Part shown: positions 35,628-42,932 of the stretch, piece by piece | How the letters are laid out: every line of letters begins with the position of its first letter | Numbering within the stretch: the stretch's first letter is position 1 | Origin: Thermohalobaculum sp039028795 | GTDB lineage: Bacteria > Pseudomonadota > Alphaproteobacteria > Rhodobacterales > Rhodobacteraceae | Reading direction: 5' to 3' | Assembly: GCA_039028795.1 (NCBI GenBank) | Contig: JBCCHJ010000018.1 | Span: 16,978-80,977 of the forward strand | DNA length: 64,000 bases | The notes under the pieces: generated by a model | What the model was told of the DNA's origin: nothing | The model's database searches: none | Seen by the model: only the letters and a program-made list of their open reading frames with translations | Made by a program: the position numbers and the translations under genes

Positions 35628-36637
35628 CAGTCGCCATCACGCGAGTTGAATCCGACGAACAAACCAAGGTCACGGCCCAATGTGCCATCCACAGTTACCT
35701 GGATCGCGACGATGTCCTGTTTGATGATGTCGATCTTCAACCAGGCGGTTGAACTGGCCGTACCGTCCAGAAGCGGGTTGTCGACCTCGGCGATCTGGTC
35801 CAGCACCCGGCGGAACGCAGCGTCGACCTGAGGCGCGGTGTCATCCTGACCGGCCGGGGTCAGGGCCGCAGCAAAGGCGCGCTGCGCCGCTATAGACAAT
35901 CGCAGGTTTCGCAATGGGCGGCCCGAACGCCGGGCCTCGGCCCGGCGGGGCCGTGGTTTTTGCACGGTGCCCAAGGGACGGCCGATCCGGGCCTCGGCAT
36001 CGAAGCCCAGCGAGGTCATTAGCGCGGTGTAGAACTTGCGTATGGCATCTTCGGTAGCGGGAAACACCTCATTCCCCGGCGCACCAGCGGATTTGAAACT
36101 GGCCGCGTGGGTGTCCAGCCAGCCCTGGTGCAGCTTGTCTGCCGTTGCGGCGATATCGTCACTGATCGCCCGCAGAAGCGTGCACTTATACCCGGCATCC
36201 CCGGTGATCGTATCGTCGTAGAGCATCCGCTCCAATGCCAGGAACCCTCGGGCTGCGACCGACACTTTGCTGTAGTCCCCGGATCCCGCAATCGGGTCCT
36301 TGGCTGCAATAAGGCGGCGCAGCGCCTTCGCGGTCTTACCGCGCGGGTCCGGCCAGAACGACAGGGCAAAGGCGAACTCGGCTTCCTCCAAAGGGCCGAT
36401 TTGCAGATGCGCCGCACCCAGCCACGCATCATAGGCTGATTGATACGCTACGCGCAGCGGTTCGGATGTTGGGGCGCAATCCTTCCGGGCCTCTGTCGCC
36501 AGATCATCTGCCGCCGCATCCAATTCCGCAAAGGCGGGTATGATGTGGTCATCGACCACCGCCGCGATGGTCTGTTCGTCGGCCTTGGCAGCGCCGAGTG
36601 CCCCCGCAAAGGCAAGGGCTGCAATGAGATGGCGCAT
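35627..36637 (-). CDS. Imelysin-family iron-uptake protein
   Basis: A 336-residue periplasmic protein with a signal peptide (MRHLIAALAFAGALGAAKA). It belongs to the imelysin/peptidase M75 family. AYQSAYDAWLGAAHLQIGP and RGFLALERMLYDD are the two family blocks; in the second the usual G-x-H-x-x-E motif reads G-F-L-A-L-E, so the His is absent, a variant frequent in this subgroup as far as I recall. It lies between the oxidoreductase and DUF1513 genes with one-base overlaps on both sides. Likely function is iron binding in the periplasm. Confidence 0.85.
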   Translation of the reverse strand: MRHLIAALAFAGALGAAKADEQTIAAVVDDHIIPAFAELDAAADDLATEARKDCAPTSEPLRVAYQSAYDAWLGAAHLQIGPLEEAEFAFALSFWPDPRGKTAKALRRLIAAKDPIAGSGDYSKVSVAARGFLALERMLYDDTITGDAGYKCTLLRAISDDIAATADKLHQGWLDTHAASFKSAGAPGNEVFPATEDAIRKFYTALMTSLGFDAEARIGRPLGTVQKPRPRRAEARRSGRPLRNLRLSIAAQRAFAAALTPAGQDDTAPQVDAAFRRVLDQIAEVDNPLLDGTASSTAWLKIDIIKQDIVAIQVTVDGTLGRDLGLFVGFNSRDGD

Positions 36638-38184
36638 CAGAGGCTCTCCAAGAAGCGGATCAGAGCGGCTCGGTCCTCTGGCGGCATCTCAATCAAGCGG
36701 TCGCGCTGGGTCTGGGCCTCACCGCCGTGCCAGAGGATCGCCTCCAACAGGTTCCGCGCCCGGCCATCGTGCAGGAAGTAGGTGTGTCCGTTCACTGTTT
36801 CCGTCAGTCCGATGCCCCAGAGCGGCGGCGTCCGCCATTCGCGGCCTGTCGCGCGGGCTTCGGGGCGGTTATCGGCAAGACCTTCGCCCATGTCGTGCAG
36901 CAAAAGGTCCGAATAAGGCCAGATCAACTGAAAGCTGTGCTCGGGCCGATCTGTCAACCGGTGCGTCACATGTTTGGGCGTATGGCAGGATGTGCAGTCG
37001 GTGGCATAGAAGACCTCTTTGCCGCGCAGAACCTCAGGATCGGACACATCCCGGCGCACCGGTACGGCCAGGTTACGGCTGTAGAAGGTGACCAGGTCCA
37101 GAACCTCTTCATCGACTTCTATCCCTGCGATGGCGTCACCATGGGGCGCCCCCTGGCACGCCATTTGCGCGGCCGTGCAGTCACCCCATCCCGCAGGGAA
37201 CAATGGGGTCGAAATTCCAATGTCGCCCGCGAAAGCGCTGGCTGATTGCTGAATCATCGTGGGCTGCCCGGCCTTCCAGCCGAAGCGGCCCAGCATTGGC
37301 TGATTATGTTCCACGGACCAGACGATGTTTGGCCGTCCGCTTATGCCGTCTCCGTCCGCATCATCGGGATCGGCCAAAGCCAGCAGATCAGTGCTGGGGA
37401 TTGCCTCCAATAGGCCCAGGCCAATCATCGGGGGGGCGATCCTTGGCGAAAGCATCACATCCGCATGCATCGGACCGAAGCCCGGATTGTCGATTGAGTA
37501 CCGTGGCTTGCGCAGATGCGCGGTCTCTCCACCGGATAGAGGGACCTCGATCTCTTCATAACTGATCCCGATCCGCCCTTCTGCCTTATGACCGGCGATC
37601 GAGAAATCCTGCAATTGTCCGCCATACGTGGGTTCCGGCGCCGTCGCCAGATACCCTTCAATCTGGGCTGCCAGCCCAGCATCATCCGATGGAACTGACA
37701 GCCGCATCAGCATCGACACGCGATTGTCCTGCGGCCCCTCAGGCGGGTGTCCCCTGCCGTCTTTCAAATGGCATCTTTGGCAGGACCGGGCGTTATACAA
37801 TGGTCCGAGCCCGTCCGAGGCCACGTTCGAGGATGGCGCCGTCACCCAGAGCTTTTTGAAGAGCCCATTGCCAACCTTGAAGGTCAGCTCTTCTTCGAAG
37901 GGCAGATTCGCGGATGACTGAGAAAATGCGTTCTTGTTTGCAAATTTGGTCGAGGTCGCGGCACCGCCCGCGTTCGATTCAAACTTTTCCGCCGCTTCGA
38001 ACAGGCTTGTTGGCTTCAGAACCGCGGCGATCCGCTGTCGTTCAGAATCAGTCCGCGGCACGGTATTCAAGTGCGGGTCTTGCGCTGCGCTACCCCAATT
38101 CGCCGAAATCGCGACGGTCGAGAAGGCACACACCGTCGCGCCAAAAAGCGCCCCAATAACAGCAATTTTTCGCACATCGTCCAT
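36637..38184 (-). CDS. Di-haem oxidoreductase (thiol oxidoreductase family)
   Basis: A 515-residue periplasmic c-type cytochrome of the DHOR family. Two haem-binding sites are visible, CQRCH in ARSCQRCHLKDGRGH and CTSCH in ATDCTSCHTPKHV. The C-terminal FLHDGRARNLLEAILWHGGEA is the family end signature. An N-terminal hydrophobic segment (IAVIGALFGATVCAFSTVA) directs export. The ATG at 38184 is used; a TTG two codons earlier is possible. It leads the operon oxidoreductase-imelysin-DUF1513 and presumably changes the redox state of iron or a chelate for uptake. Confidence 0.88.
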   Translation of the reverse strand: MDDVRKIAVIGALFGATVCAFSTVAISANWGSAAQDPHLNTVPRTDSERQRIAAVLKPTSLFEAAEKFESNAGGAATSTKFANKNAFSQSSANLPFEEELTFKVGNGLFKKLWVTAPSSNVASDGLGPLYNARSCQRCHLKDGRGHPPEGPQDNRVSMLMRLSVPSDDAGLAAQIEGYLATAPEPTYGGQLQDFSIAGHKAEGRIGISYEEIEVPLSGGETAHLRKPRYSIDNPGFGPMHADVMLSPRIAPPMIGLGLLEAIPSTDLLALADPDDADGDGISGRPNIVWSVEHNQPMLGRFGWKAGQPTMIQQSASAFAGDIGISTPLFPAGWGDCTAAQMACQGAPHGDAIAGIEVDEEVLDLVTFYSRNLAVPVRRDVSDPEVLRGKEVFYATDCTSCHTPKHVTHRLTDRPEHSFQLIWPYSDLLLHDMGEGLADNRPEARATGREWRTPPLWGIGLTETVNGHTYFLHDGRARNLLEAILWHGGEAQTQRDRLIEMPPEDRAALIRFLESL

Positions 38185-38221
38185 TTGCAAAAGATAGCAC
38201 CTGATCCCAGAGCATCAATAA

Positions 38222-38270
38222 TCCCTTGCCTGACTGGCCATACACTATTATTTCAGTCGGGAATAAGGGA
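38222..38270. promoter_or_regulatory. Interrupted inverted repeat in divergent promoter region
   Basis: TCCCTT-gc-CTGACTG (from 38222) faces CAGTCGG-gaat-AAGGGA (to 38270), giving outer 6-bp and inner 7-bp (one mismatch) arms around a TA-rich centre, GCCATACACTATTATTT. It sits in the short gap between the divergent oxidoreductase operon and the small gene at 38279, where a shared operator would be expected. Confidence 0.45.
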
Positions 38271-38278
38271 TGTGCGTT

Positions 38279-38713
38279 ATGTCGCAACTGGCAACAATCG
38301 CTGCTTGGCCTTCGCCGGAAACACAGCCTGAAAGAGGCCGTGATTTTTCGGATTCGCATCTCAAGCTGCTGAATTTTCTGCGCCTTTCGGCACTGCGCTG
38401 CAGGTGTTCTGCACGTCAGGATGTGGCTGAGGCCTGCCGGGCCTTTGCACCGGATCAGATGGTGTCCCAAAGCACTTATTCCGAACTGTTGGTCAAAAGT
38501 CTGACGCAGTTTCTGGGCCGCCCGCCGCGGTTCTTCAGCCCGGGCAATGCAGAGATCAGCAACGAAGAGGCCTGGCTTCTGCGCCTGATGACCTGTCAGG
38601 CTGAAGGTGATCGGCTGAGCGCTGCCTTTCTGATGAGGTCCCGTGTTCCGGCCCATGCACGCTATACTCTCAGCGTTTTAATCGGAGCAGTTTCCTCGGC
38701 TTTTTTGAACTAG
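38279..38713 (+). CDS. Small protein of unknown function near iron genes
   Basis: A 144-residue protein I do not recognise. Features are a Cys-rich patch (ALRCRCSARQDVAEAC, residues ~38-53), a central LVKSLTQFLGRPPRFF, and a C-terminal hydrophobic stretch (YTLSVLIGAVSSAFL). AAGGGA lies 8 bases before the ATG at 38279, favouring it over the ATG at 38270. It is divergent from the oxidoreductase operon and followed by the Irr box and dps, so it is probably iron-linked. Its C-terminal half weakly resembles the protein at 53516-54079. Confidence 0.6.
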   Translation: MSQLATIAAWPSPETQPERGRDFSDSHLKLLNFLRLSALRCRCSARQDVAEACRAFAPDQMVSQSTYSELLVKSLTQFLGRPPRFFSPGNAEISNEEAWLLRLMTCQAEGDRLSAAFLMRSRVPAHARYTLSVLIGAVSSAFLN

Positions 38714-38725
38714 AATAATTCTAAA
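38709..38725. promoter_or_regulatory. Irr-type iron control element (ICE) upstream of dps
   Basis: ACTAGAATAATTCTAAA reads on the other strand TTTAGAATTATTCTAGT. It matches the alphaproteobacterial ICE consensus TTTAGAA-NNN-TTCTAAA at all but two end bases. It overlaps the end of the small upstream gene and lies just before the dps -35 box, so Irr bound here could block dps under low iron. Confidence 0.7.
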
Positions 38726-38731
38726 AAGTTC

Positions 38732-38759
38732 TTGCACAGCGCGTCTGCTGCGTTATCTA
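38732..38759 (+). promoter_or_regulatory. Probable dps promoter
   Basis: TTGCAC (38732-38737) and TATCTA (38754-38759) are separated by 16 bases and resemble a sigma-70 promoter. They lie between the ICE box and the dps start codon, leaving a leader of roughly 50 bases. Confidence 0.5.
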
Positions 38760-38816
38760 TGCACCCAAGACAGGTGCAAAGATACGCCTTTTACCCGGAA
38801 GAATGAGGGCAAGCAG

Positions 38817-39287
38817 ATGAACCAGACAGCTCAGAATCTATCGCCGAATGCCAGTGCCGAAGTTGCGACTGCCTTGAACCAATGTGTGGCCGAAACCGCG
38901 GTCACCACCATGATGGCTCAGAACTTCCATTGGAACGTCACGGGCATGGCCTTTGGTCCGCTGCATGACCTGTTCCAGAAGGTCTACGAGGACCATTTCG
39001 TGGCCCAGGATGACCTGGCGGAACGCGTCAAGATGATCGGTGGCCACGCAGAAGGCAGGTTGGCCCAAATGGTCGAGCGTTCACAAATCGCCGAGCATGA
39101 CGGTCACGCCACGGCGACCGAGATGATCGAGACGCTTCTGGCAGCACAGGAAACCCTGGCCTCGACCGTGGCCGGTTGCGGCGACATCGCGGCGGGCCAT
39201 GGGGACAAGGTGACCGAGGACCTCTGCATAGAACGGGGGCAGGCACATGAAAAGTTCGCTTGGTTCCTCAGGTCTCACCTAGCCTGA
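38817..39287 (+). CDS. dps: Dps ferritin-like protein
   Basis: A 156-residue Dps/miniferritin that stores iron and protects DNA. NFHWNVTG, FGPLHDLFQKVYEDHF and QDDLAER supply the His, Asp and Glu of the inter-subunit ferroxidase site. The length is typical. The upstream ICE-like box suggests control by Irr. The stop overlaps the convergent DUF1289 gene by 9 bases. Confidence 0.93.
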   Translation: MNQTAQNLSPNASAEVATALNQCVAETAVTTMMAQNFHWNVTGMAFGPLHDLFQKVYEDHFVAQDDLAERVKMIGGHAEGRLAQMVERSQIAEHDGHATATEMIETLLAAQETLASTVAGCGDIAAGHGDKVTEDLCIERGQAHEKFAWFLRSHLA

Positions 39288-39533
39288 CGCGGCAAAGTCG
39301 ACCTCGACGCCCTTTTTTGTGCACTTCCGGGCATAGGCCCGTTGCCAATGGGTGTATTTACCAAGGTCTAATTGCTGACCGACAAGCATCGCAAGGAACG
39401 CCTTGCGGTGCTTTTCTTTCTTCAGCTTCTTGAAGGTCTTTTTCTGCGCCTTGGTCATCGAGCAGCCGATGCAATGACCGCCACGCTTGAACTTACAAAC
39501 ATCGATGCAAGGGCTGGGGAGCTTGCTCATCAT
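39279..39533 (-). CDS. DUF1289 Fe-S-type small protein
   Basis: An 84-residue DUF1289 protein. CIDVCKFKRGGHCIGC near the N-terminus holds the four conserved Cys expected to bind a metal or Fe-S cluster; the Lys-rich remainder (KKTFKKLKKEKHRK) is longer than in most members. The first of two adjacent ATGs (39533) follows GGGA at a good distance. It converges on dps. Confidence 0.8.
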   Translation of the reverse strand: MMSKLPSPCIDVCKFKRGGHCIGCSMTKAQKKTFKKLKKEKHRKAFLAMLVGQQLDLGKYTHWQRAYARKCTKKGVEVDFAASG

Positions 39534-39582
39534 TGCTGTCCCGGGCGAGAGAATCGTTGACCTCTATATGCGCATAAAGAAA

Positions 39583-39605
39583 GGGCGCTGCAACGCGCAG
39601 CGCCC
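39583..39605 (-). terminator. Terminator of the imelysin gene
   Basis: GGGCGCTG-caacgcg-CAGCGCCC is a perfect 8-bp stem. Read on the minus strand it is followed by TTTCTTTAT, as in a rho-independent terminator, about 25 bases beyond the imelysin stop at 39629. Confidence 0.8.
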
Positions 39606-39628
39606 TCAAAATTTACGAGCCGATAGCG

Positions 39629-40897
39629 TTATTCGAAGACGGCGGACGGATTATCCAAGCTGTCCGAGCCTTCAAATTCGATTGGCTGCAGTTTCAACGC
39701 CGCCACGGCGCGTTCGATGCTGCGCGTCTGATCGACCAGCGCATCAATGGCGCCCTGGACCAACGCCGCGCCTGCGGTGTTGTCGCGGGCCAGCATCTGG
39801 TCATAGGCCATGCCAGCCTCGGCCGCGGATTTGATCCGGCCAAGCGCCAGCACACTGCTGTTCAGCTTACCGCCCAGTTCTGCCGCCAAAGTGGCATCTT
39901 TTTCCGCCAGCAGATCGGCCAGCGAGGCACCGCTGACAACCGTGCCGTCGATGCGAACATATTCGCCGTAATAAACGTTACGGATGCCCAAACCATCGTA
40001 GAAGTGGCTGTTGTGGGTGTTGTCCGAAAAACAATCGTGCTCTTCTTCCGGGTCATTCAACATCAGGCCCAGCTTCATCCGTTCGCCGGCCTGTTCGCCG
40101 TAGGACAGGCTGCCCATGCCGGTCAGGATGGTGATGATGCCACCATCATCGCCTTTGGCGGCCAGTTCGGCCCGAGCCGCACCACCCTCTTTCCAGGCAG
40201 CTGACATTTCTTCGAGATCCGTGATCAAGAGATCCGTCGCTGCTTTTAAGTATCCGGCCCGGCGGCCGCAATTGCCATTGGTGCAGTCGTCGCCCTTGCC
40301 ATAATCCGTCCATGGACGGTTACCGGCGCCTGGACCGTCGCCGTTCAGGTCTTGACCCCAAAGCAGGAATTCGATGGCGTGATAGCCCGTGGCAACGTTG
40401 GCCTCGACTTCATCGACCTCGTGCAGGGTATCGGACAGCAGTGCGGGCGTGATCCGAGCCGCGTCGATTGTAGTGCCAGACAGGGTGAACGAAGCATTTG
40501 CCACCACATTCAGCGCCGCATAGGGATTCTCGTCCGTTGGTCCGCCATAGCCTGAGTCGACATAATCGATCAGACCCTCATCCAGCGGCCACGCGTTCAC
40601 CTTGCCTTCCCAATCATCGACGATGGCATTGCCAAAACGATAAACCTCGGTCTGCTGATAGGGGACGCGGGCCTGCAACCATGCAGTTTTCGCTGCGGCC
40701 AAGTTCTCGGCTGACGGCGTTGCAATCAGTGCATCAACAGCCGCGCCAAGCGCTTTGGCAGTGATCAGGCTGTCTTCGTATTTTGCCTCGGCAATATCGC
40801 CGTAGTTGTCGATAACAGCGGCTCTGTCGGCAGACAGGGCTGCCGTTGCGGTTCCGCACAACAACATGGCTGCTGTGGCAAAAGTTCCCGTTCTCAT
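39629..40897 (-). CDS. Imelysin-family iron-regulated protein (IrpA type)
   Basis: A 422-residue periplasmic imelysin/peptidase M75 protein. MRTGTFATAAMLLCGTATAA is a signal peptide. G171-Y-H-A-I-E176 in GYHAIEFLLWGQD is the canonical GxHxxE motif, and the second half repeats the fold with EHDCFSDNTHNSHF and GVRNVYYGEY-like GIRNVYYGEYVR. It resembles cyanobacterial IrpA and is larger than the imelysin at 35627. It has its own terminator; hemP lies 87 bases upstream on the same strand. Confidence 0.88.
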   Translation of the reverse strand: MRTGTFATAAMLLCGTATAALSADRAAVIDNYGDIAEAKYEDSLITAKALGAAVDALIATPSAENLAAAKTAWLQARVPYQQTEVYRFGNAIVDDWEGKVNAWPLDEGLIDYVDSGYGGPTDENPYAALNVVANASFTLSGTTIDAARITPALLSDTLHEVDEVEANVATGYHAIEFLLWGQDLNGDGPGAGNRPWTDYGKGDDCTNGNCGRRAGYLKAATDLLITDLEEMSAAWKEGGAARAELAAKGDDGGIITILTGMGSLSYGEQAGERMKLGLMLNDPEEEHDCFSDNTHNSHFYDGLGIRNVYYGEYVRIDGTVVSGASLADLLAEKDATLAAELGGKLNSSVLALGRIKSAAEAGMAYDQMLARDNTAGAALVQGAIDALVDQTRSIERAVAALKLQPIEFEGSDSLDNPSAVFE

Positions 40898-40984
40898 TTC
40901 CGATCCTTTCCTAACCCGCTTAGTGGATGCTCGCGGGGCCTGGGTGAATGTTGATGATGTAAAGCGATTGGGAAAGTCGCCAAC

Positions 40985-41155
40985 TCACTTCGTCAACAAC
41001 AACTTGTTCTGCCTGGTCAAATGCAGCGTGTATTCGGTGCCTTCGTGGTCGATGATGATGCGGCGTAGGCCTTGCAACAAATCTTGGCTGTACAGACGTG
41101 GCGGAGATGACGGGCGGTCTGGGTTTCTATCCGGTTGCGAAGTCGGAAGGCTCAT
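40985..41155 (-). CDS. hemP: HemP/HmuP small haem-uptake protein
   Basis: A 56-residue HemP-family protein. LLQGLRRIIIDHEGTEYTLH and the terminal RQNKLLLTK are the family signature. In alphaproteobacteria HmuP acts as a co-activator of the haem receptor gene. The second in-frame ATG (41155) is chosen because GGAG stands 8 bases before it; ATG at 41167 would add four residues. Confidence 0.85.
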   Translation of the reverse strand: MSLPTSQPDRNPDRPSSPPRLYSQDLLQGLRRIIIDHEGTEYTLHLTRQNKLLLTK

Positions 41156-41474
41156 GGTGTTCTCCATCGGTTAAGTTCCCATCCAATGGATCCACCCAGG
41201 CTTGTTGGTCCGCCCTTGATATGCCAAGCGACCCGCTCTACTTCCCTATCCAAGGTGCGTGATTCAATGAGCATCGCCACCTCCGTTCGTTTTGATTTGC
41301 GTGGCTTAAGGGAAACAGATTGCCCGATAGCTGCGACTCACTTAGTAATACACGAGCAATTGACTCGGGAAAACACTTCCCGTTGTAATTGTCACACAAT
41401 GTTTGACGCAAGCCGGAATGGGCGCGACCCCGCCAGGTGAGCGTTTCTCGGGCGATCAAAATCGAGAGGCACGC
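41156..41474. promoter_or_regulatory. Divergent regulatory region hemP / exbB
   Basis: About 320 bases between the hemP and exbB starts without a convincing gene. CGAG-caattga-CTCG (41353-41367) is an imperfect palindrome containing AATTGAC, a heptamer that also occurs upstream of hmuR and of the receptor at 54325. CACTTAGT precedes it. Iron-responsive promoters for both directions are expected here. Confidence 0.45.
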
Positions 41475-42152
41475 GTGGATACGGGGGACGAAATCTTCGG
41501 CGTTGCCGAATACTTTTCACCAGCAATTGAAATGTTGGAAAAGGGCGGCATTGCCATCTGGGCAATCGCTGCGCTTTCGGTTCTGACCGTCGCCATCATT
41601 CTTTGGAAGCTGTGGCGGTTCGCGGTCATGGGCATCTGGCGCCGGAAACGCGCCGATACCGCAGTGGATCTTTGGCAACAACACCAAGACTTAGATGCGC
41701 TTGAAATTGCCATGGCAGGACGCGGGTTGCGCGCAAGGCTTGCGGCCACGGCGATGCGATGCGCGGATGACTGGCCAGAAGCCGATGGCCGAGAAGAAAC
41801 CGTCCGGGTTGCAAAGGGTTTGCTGGCCGAGTCGCGGACTGGATTGCGGGCATTGGAACTGATTGCAACGATTGCCCCCCTTCTGGGACTTTTAGGCACG
41901 GTCTTGGGCATGATCGCGGCATTCCAAACACTGCAGGCTGCTGGATCGCGGGCGGATCCATCCGCCCTGGCCGGCGGGATTTGGGAGGCCTTGTTGACCA
42001 CGGCTGCGGGTATGGCGGTGGCAATCCCTGCCTCGGCAGCGCTCACCTGGTTCGAAAGCATCACGGATCGCCTGCGCCACGATATGGAAGACATCGCGAC
42101 CCGGATCTTTGCACGCGCTGGTCGGACGCCATTGGCTCATGCCGCAGAGTAA
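41475..42152 (+). CDS. exbB: ExbB-like proton channel (MotA/TolQ/ExbB)
   Basis: A 225-residue inner-membrane protein energising TonB. The first membrane segment is IAIWAIAALSVLTVAIILWK; the signature ALELIATIAPLLGLLGTVLGMI and LLTTAAGMAVAIPASAAL are the conserved pore segments. The GTG at 41475 has GAGG six bases upstream; longer frames from 41403 add an unlikely polar extension. It overlaps the first exbD by 14 bases. Confidence 0.9.
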   Translation: MDTGDEIFGVAEYFSPAIEMLEKGGIAIWAIAALSVLTVAIILWKLWRFAVMGIWRRKRADTAVDLWQQHQDLDALEIAMAGRGLRARLAATAMRCADDWPEADGREETVRVAKGLLAESRTGLRALELIATIAPLLGLLGTVLGMIAAFQTLQAAGSRADPSALAGGIWEALLTTAAGMAVAIPASAALTWFESITDRLRHDMEDIATRIFARAGRTPLAHAAE

Positions 42153-42534
42153 CTCGATATCGCTGGGCGAGGCCCGCCCGCGGAGAAAACCCAGCCTGAC
42201 GCCGATGATCGACGTCGTGTTCTTGTTGCTGGTCTTCTTCATGCTGGCGGCCAGATTTGGTCTGGACACAGCAATTCCGCTAAGCCCCGCGGTTCAGGGT
42301 GGTGGGACTTACACAGGCGCTCCTCGATTGATCACCATAAGTCCCGATGGTTTGCGCCTTAACGGTGTCGCAACCGACCCAGACCTTCTGGCAGAACAGG
42401 TTCTTGAACTGATGCCAGACGAGGATGCCATCGTTGTTCTGCGTGCAGTCGATGGCGCAGATCTGCAGGCGGTGATTAATGTCATGGATTCGCTGTCTGA
42501 AAACGGCATCGAACGCCTCGTCCTAGCGGAGTAG
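42139..42534 (+). CDS. exbD: ExbD-like protein, first copy
   Basis: A 131-residue ExbD/TolR protein. PSLTPMIDVVFLLLVFFMLAA holds the single membrane segment with the essential Asp in MIDVVFLLL; the periplasmic domain follows. The ATG at 42139 lies within exbB, so translation is coupled. A second exbD follows at once. Confidence 0.9.
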   Translation: MPQSNSISLGEARPRRKPSLTPMIDVVFLLLVFFMLAARFGLDTAIPLSPAVQGGGTYTGAPRLITISPDGLRLNGVATDPDLLAEQVLELMPDEDAIVVLRAVDGADLQAVINVMDSLSENGIERLVLAE

Positions 42535-42536
42535 CG

Positions 42537-42932
42537 ATGGACCTGCAGGAACCCATAAAGCGCCCGACCCGGGAAAGCGTTGTTCCGATGATCAACGTTG
42601 TGTTCCTGTTGCTGATATTTTTCTTGATGACCGCGACGATTGCCCCACCTGAGCCGTTCGAGGTGGAGCTGCCCATAAGCGCAACGGAAGACCCTTCTGA
42701 AGTCGATCAGGCCGTTTATGTCGGTGCCGACGGACGCCTGTCTTGGGGCGACCTTAGCGGCGACGCGATTTTTCAGGGTCTGGCTTCTGCGGATATCGGC
42801 GGGGTCGATGAACCCGTACTGATCGTCCGCGCCGACCGCCGCGTCCCGGGCGTCGAGATTGCCAAACTGCTGAAAAGCCTTGCGGGTATCGGCATCGTGA
42901 ACGCGCAGTTGGTGGCCGAGGCGGCGCCATGA
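42537..42932 (+). CDS. exbD: ExbD-like protein, second copy
   Basis: A 131-residue second ExbD paralogue. In VPMINVVFLLLIFFLMTA the position of the conserved membrane Asp is Asn (M-I-N-V-V), unlike the first copy. The paired copies may form a hetero-oligomer with ExbB, or this one may lack proton-binding ability. It begins 3 bases after the first copy and overlaps tonB by 4 bases. Confidence 0.88.
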   Translation: MDLQEPIKRPTRESVVPMINVVFLLLIFFLMTATIAPPEPFEVELPISATEDPSEVDQAVYVGADGRLSWGDLSGDAIFQGLASADIGGVDEPVLIVRADRRVPGVEIAKLLKSLAGIGIVNAQLVAEAAP

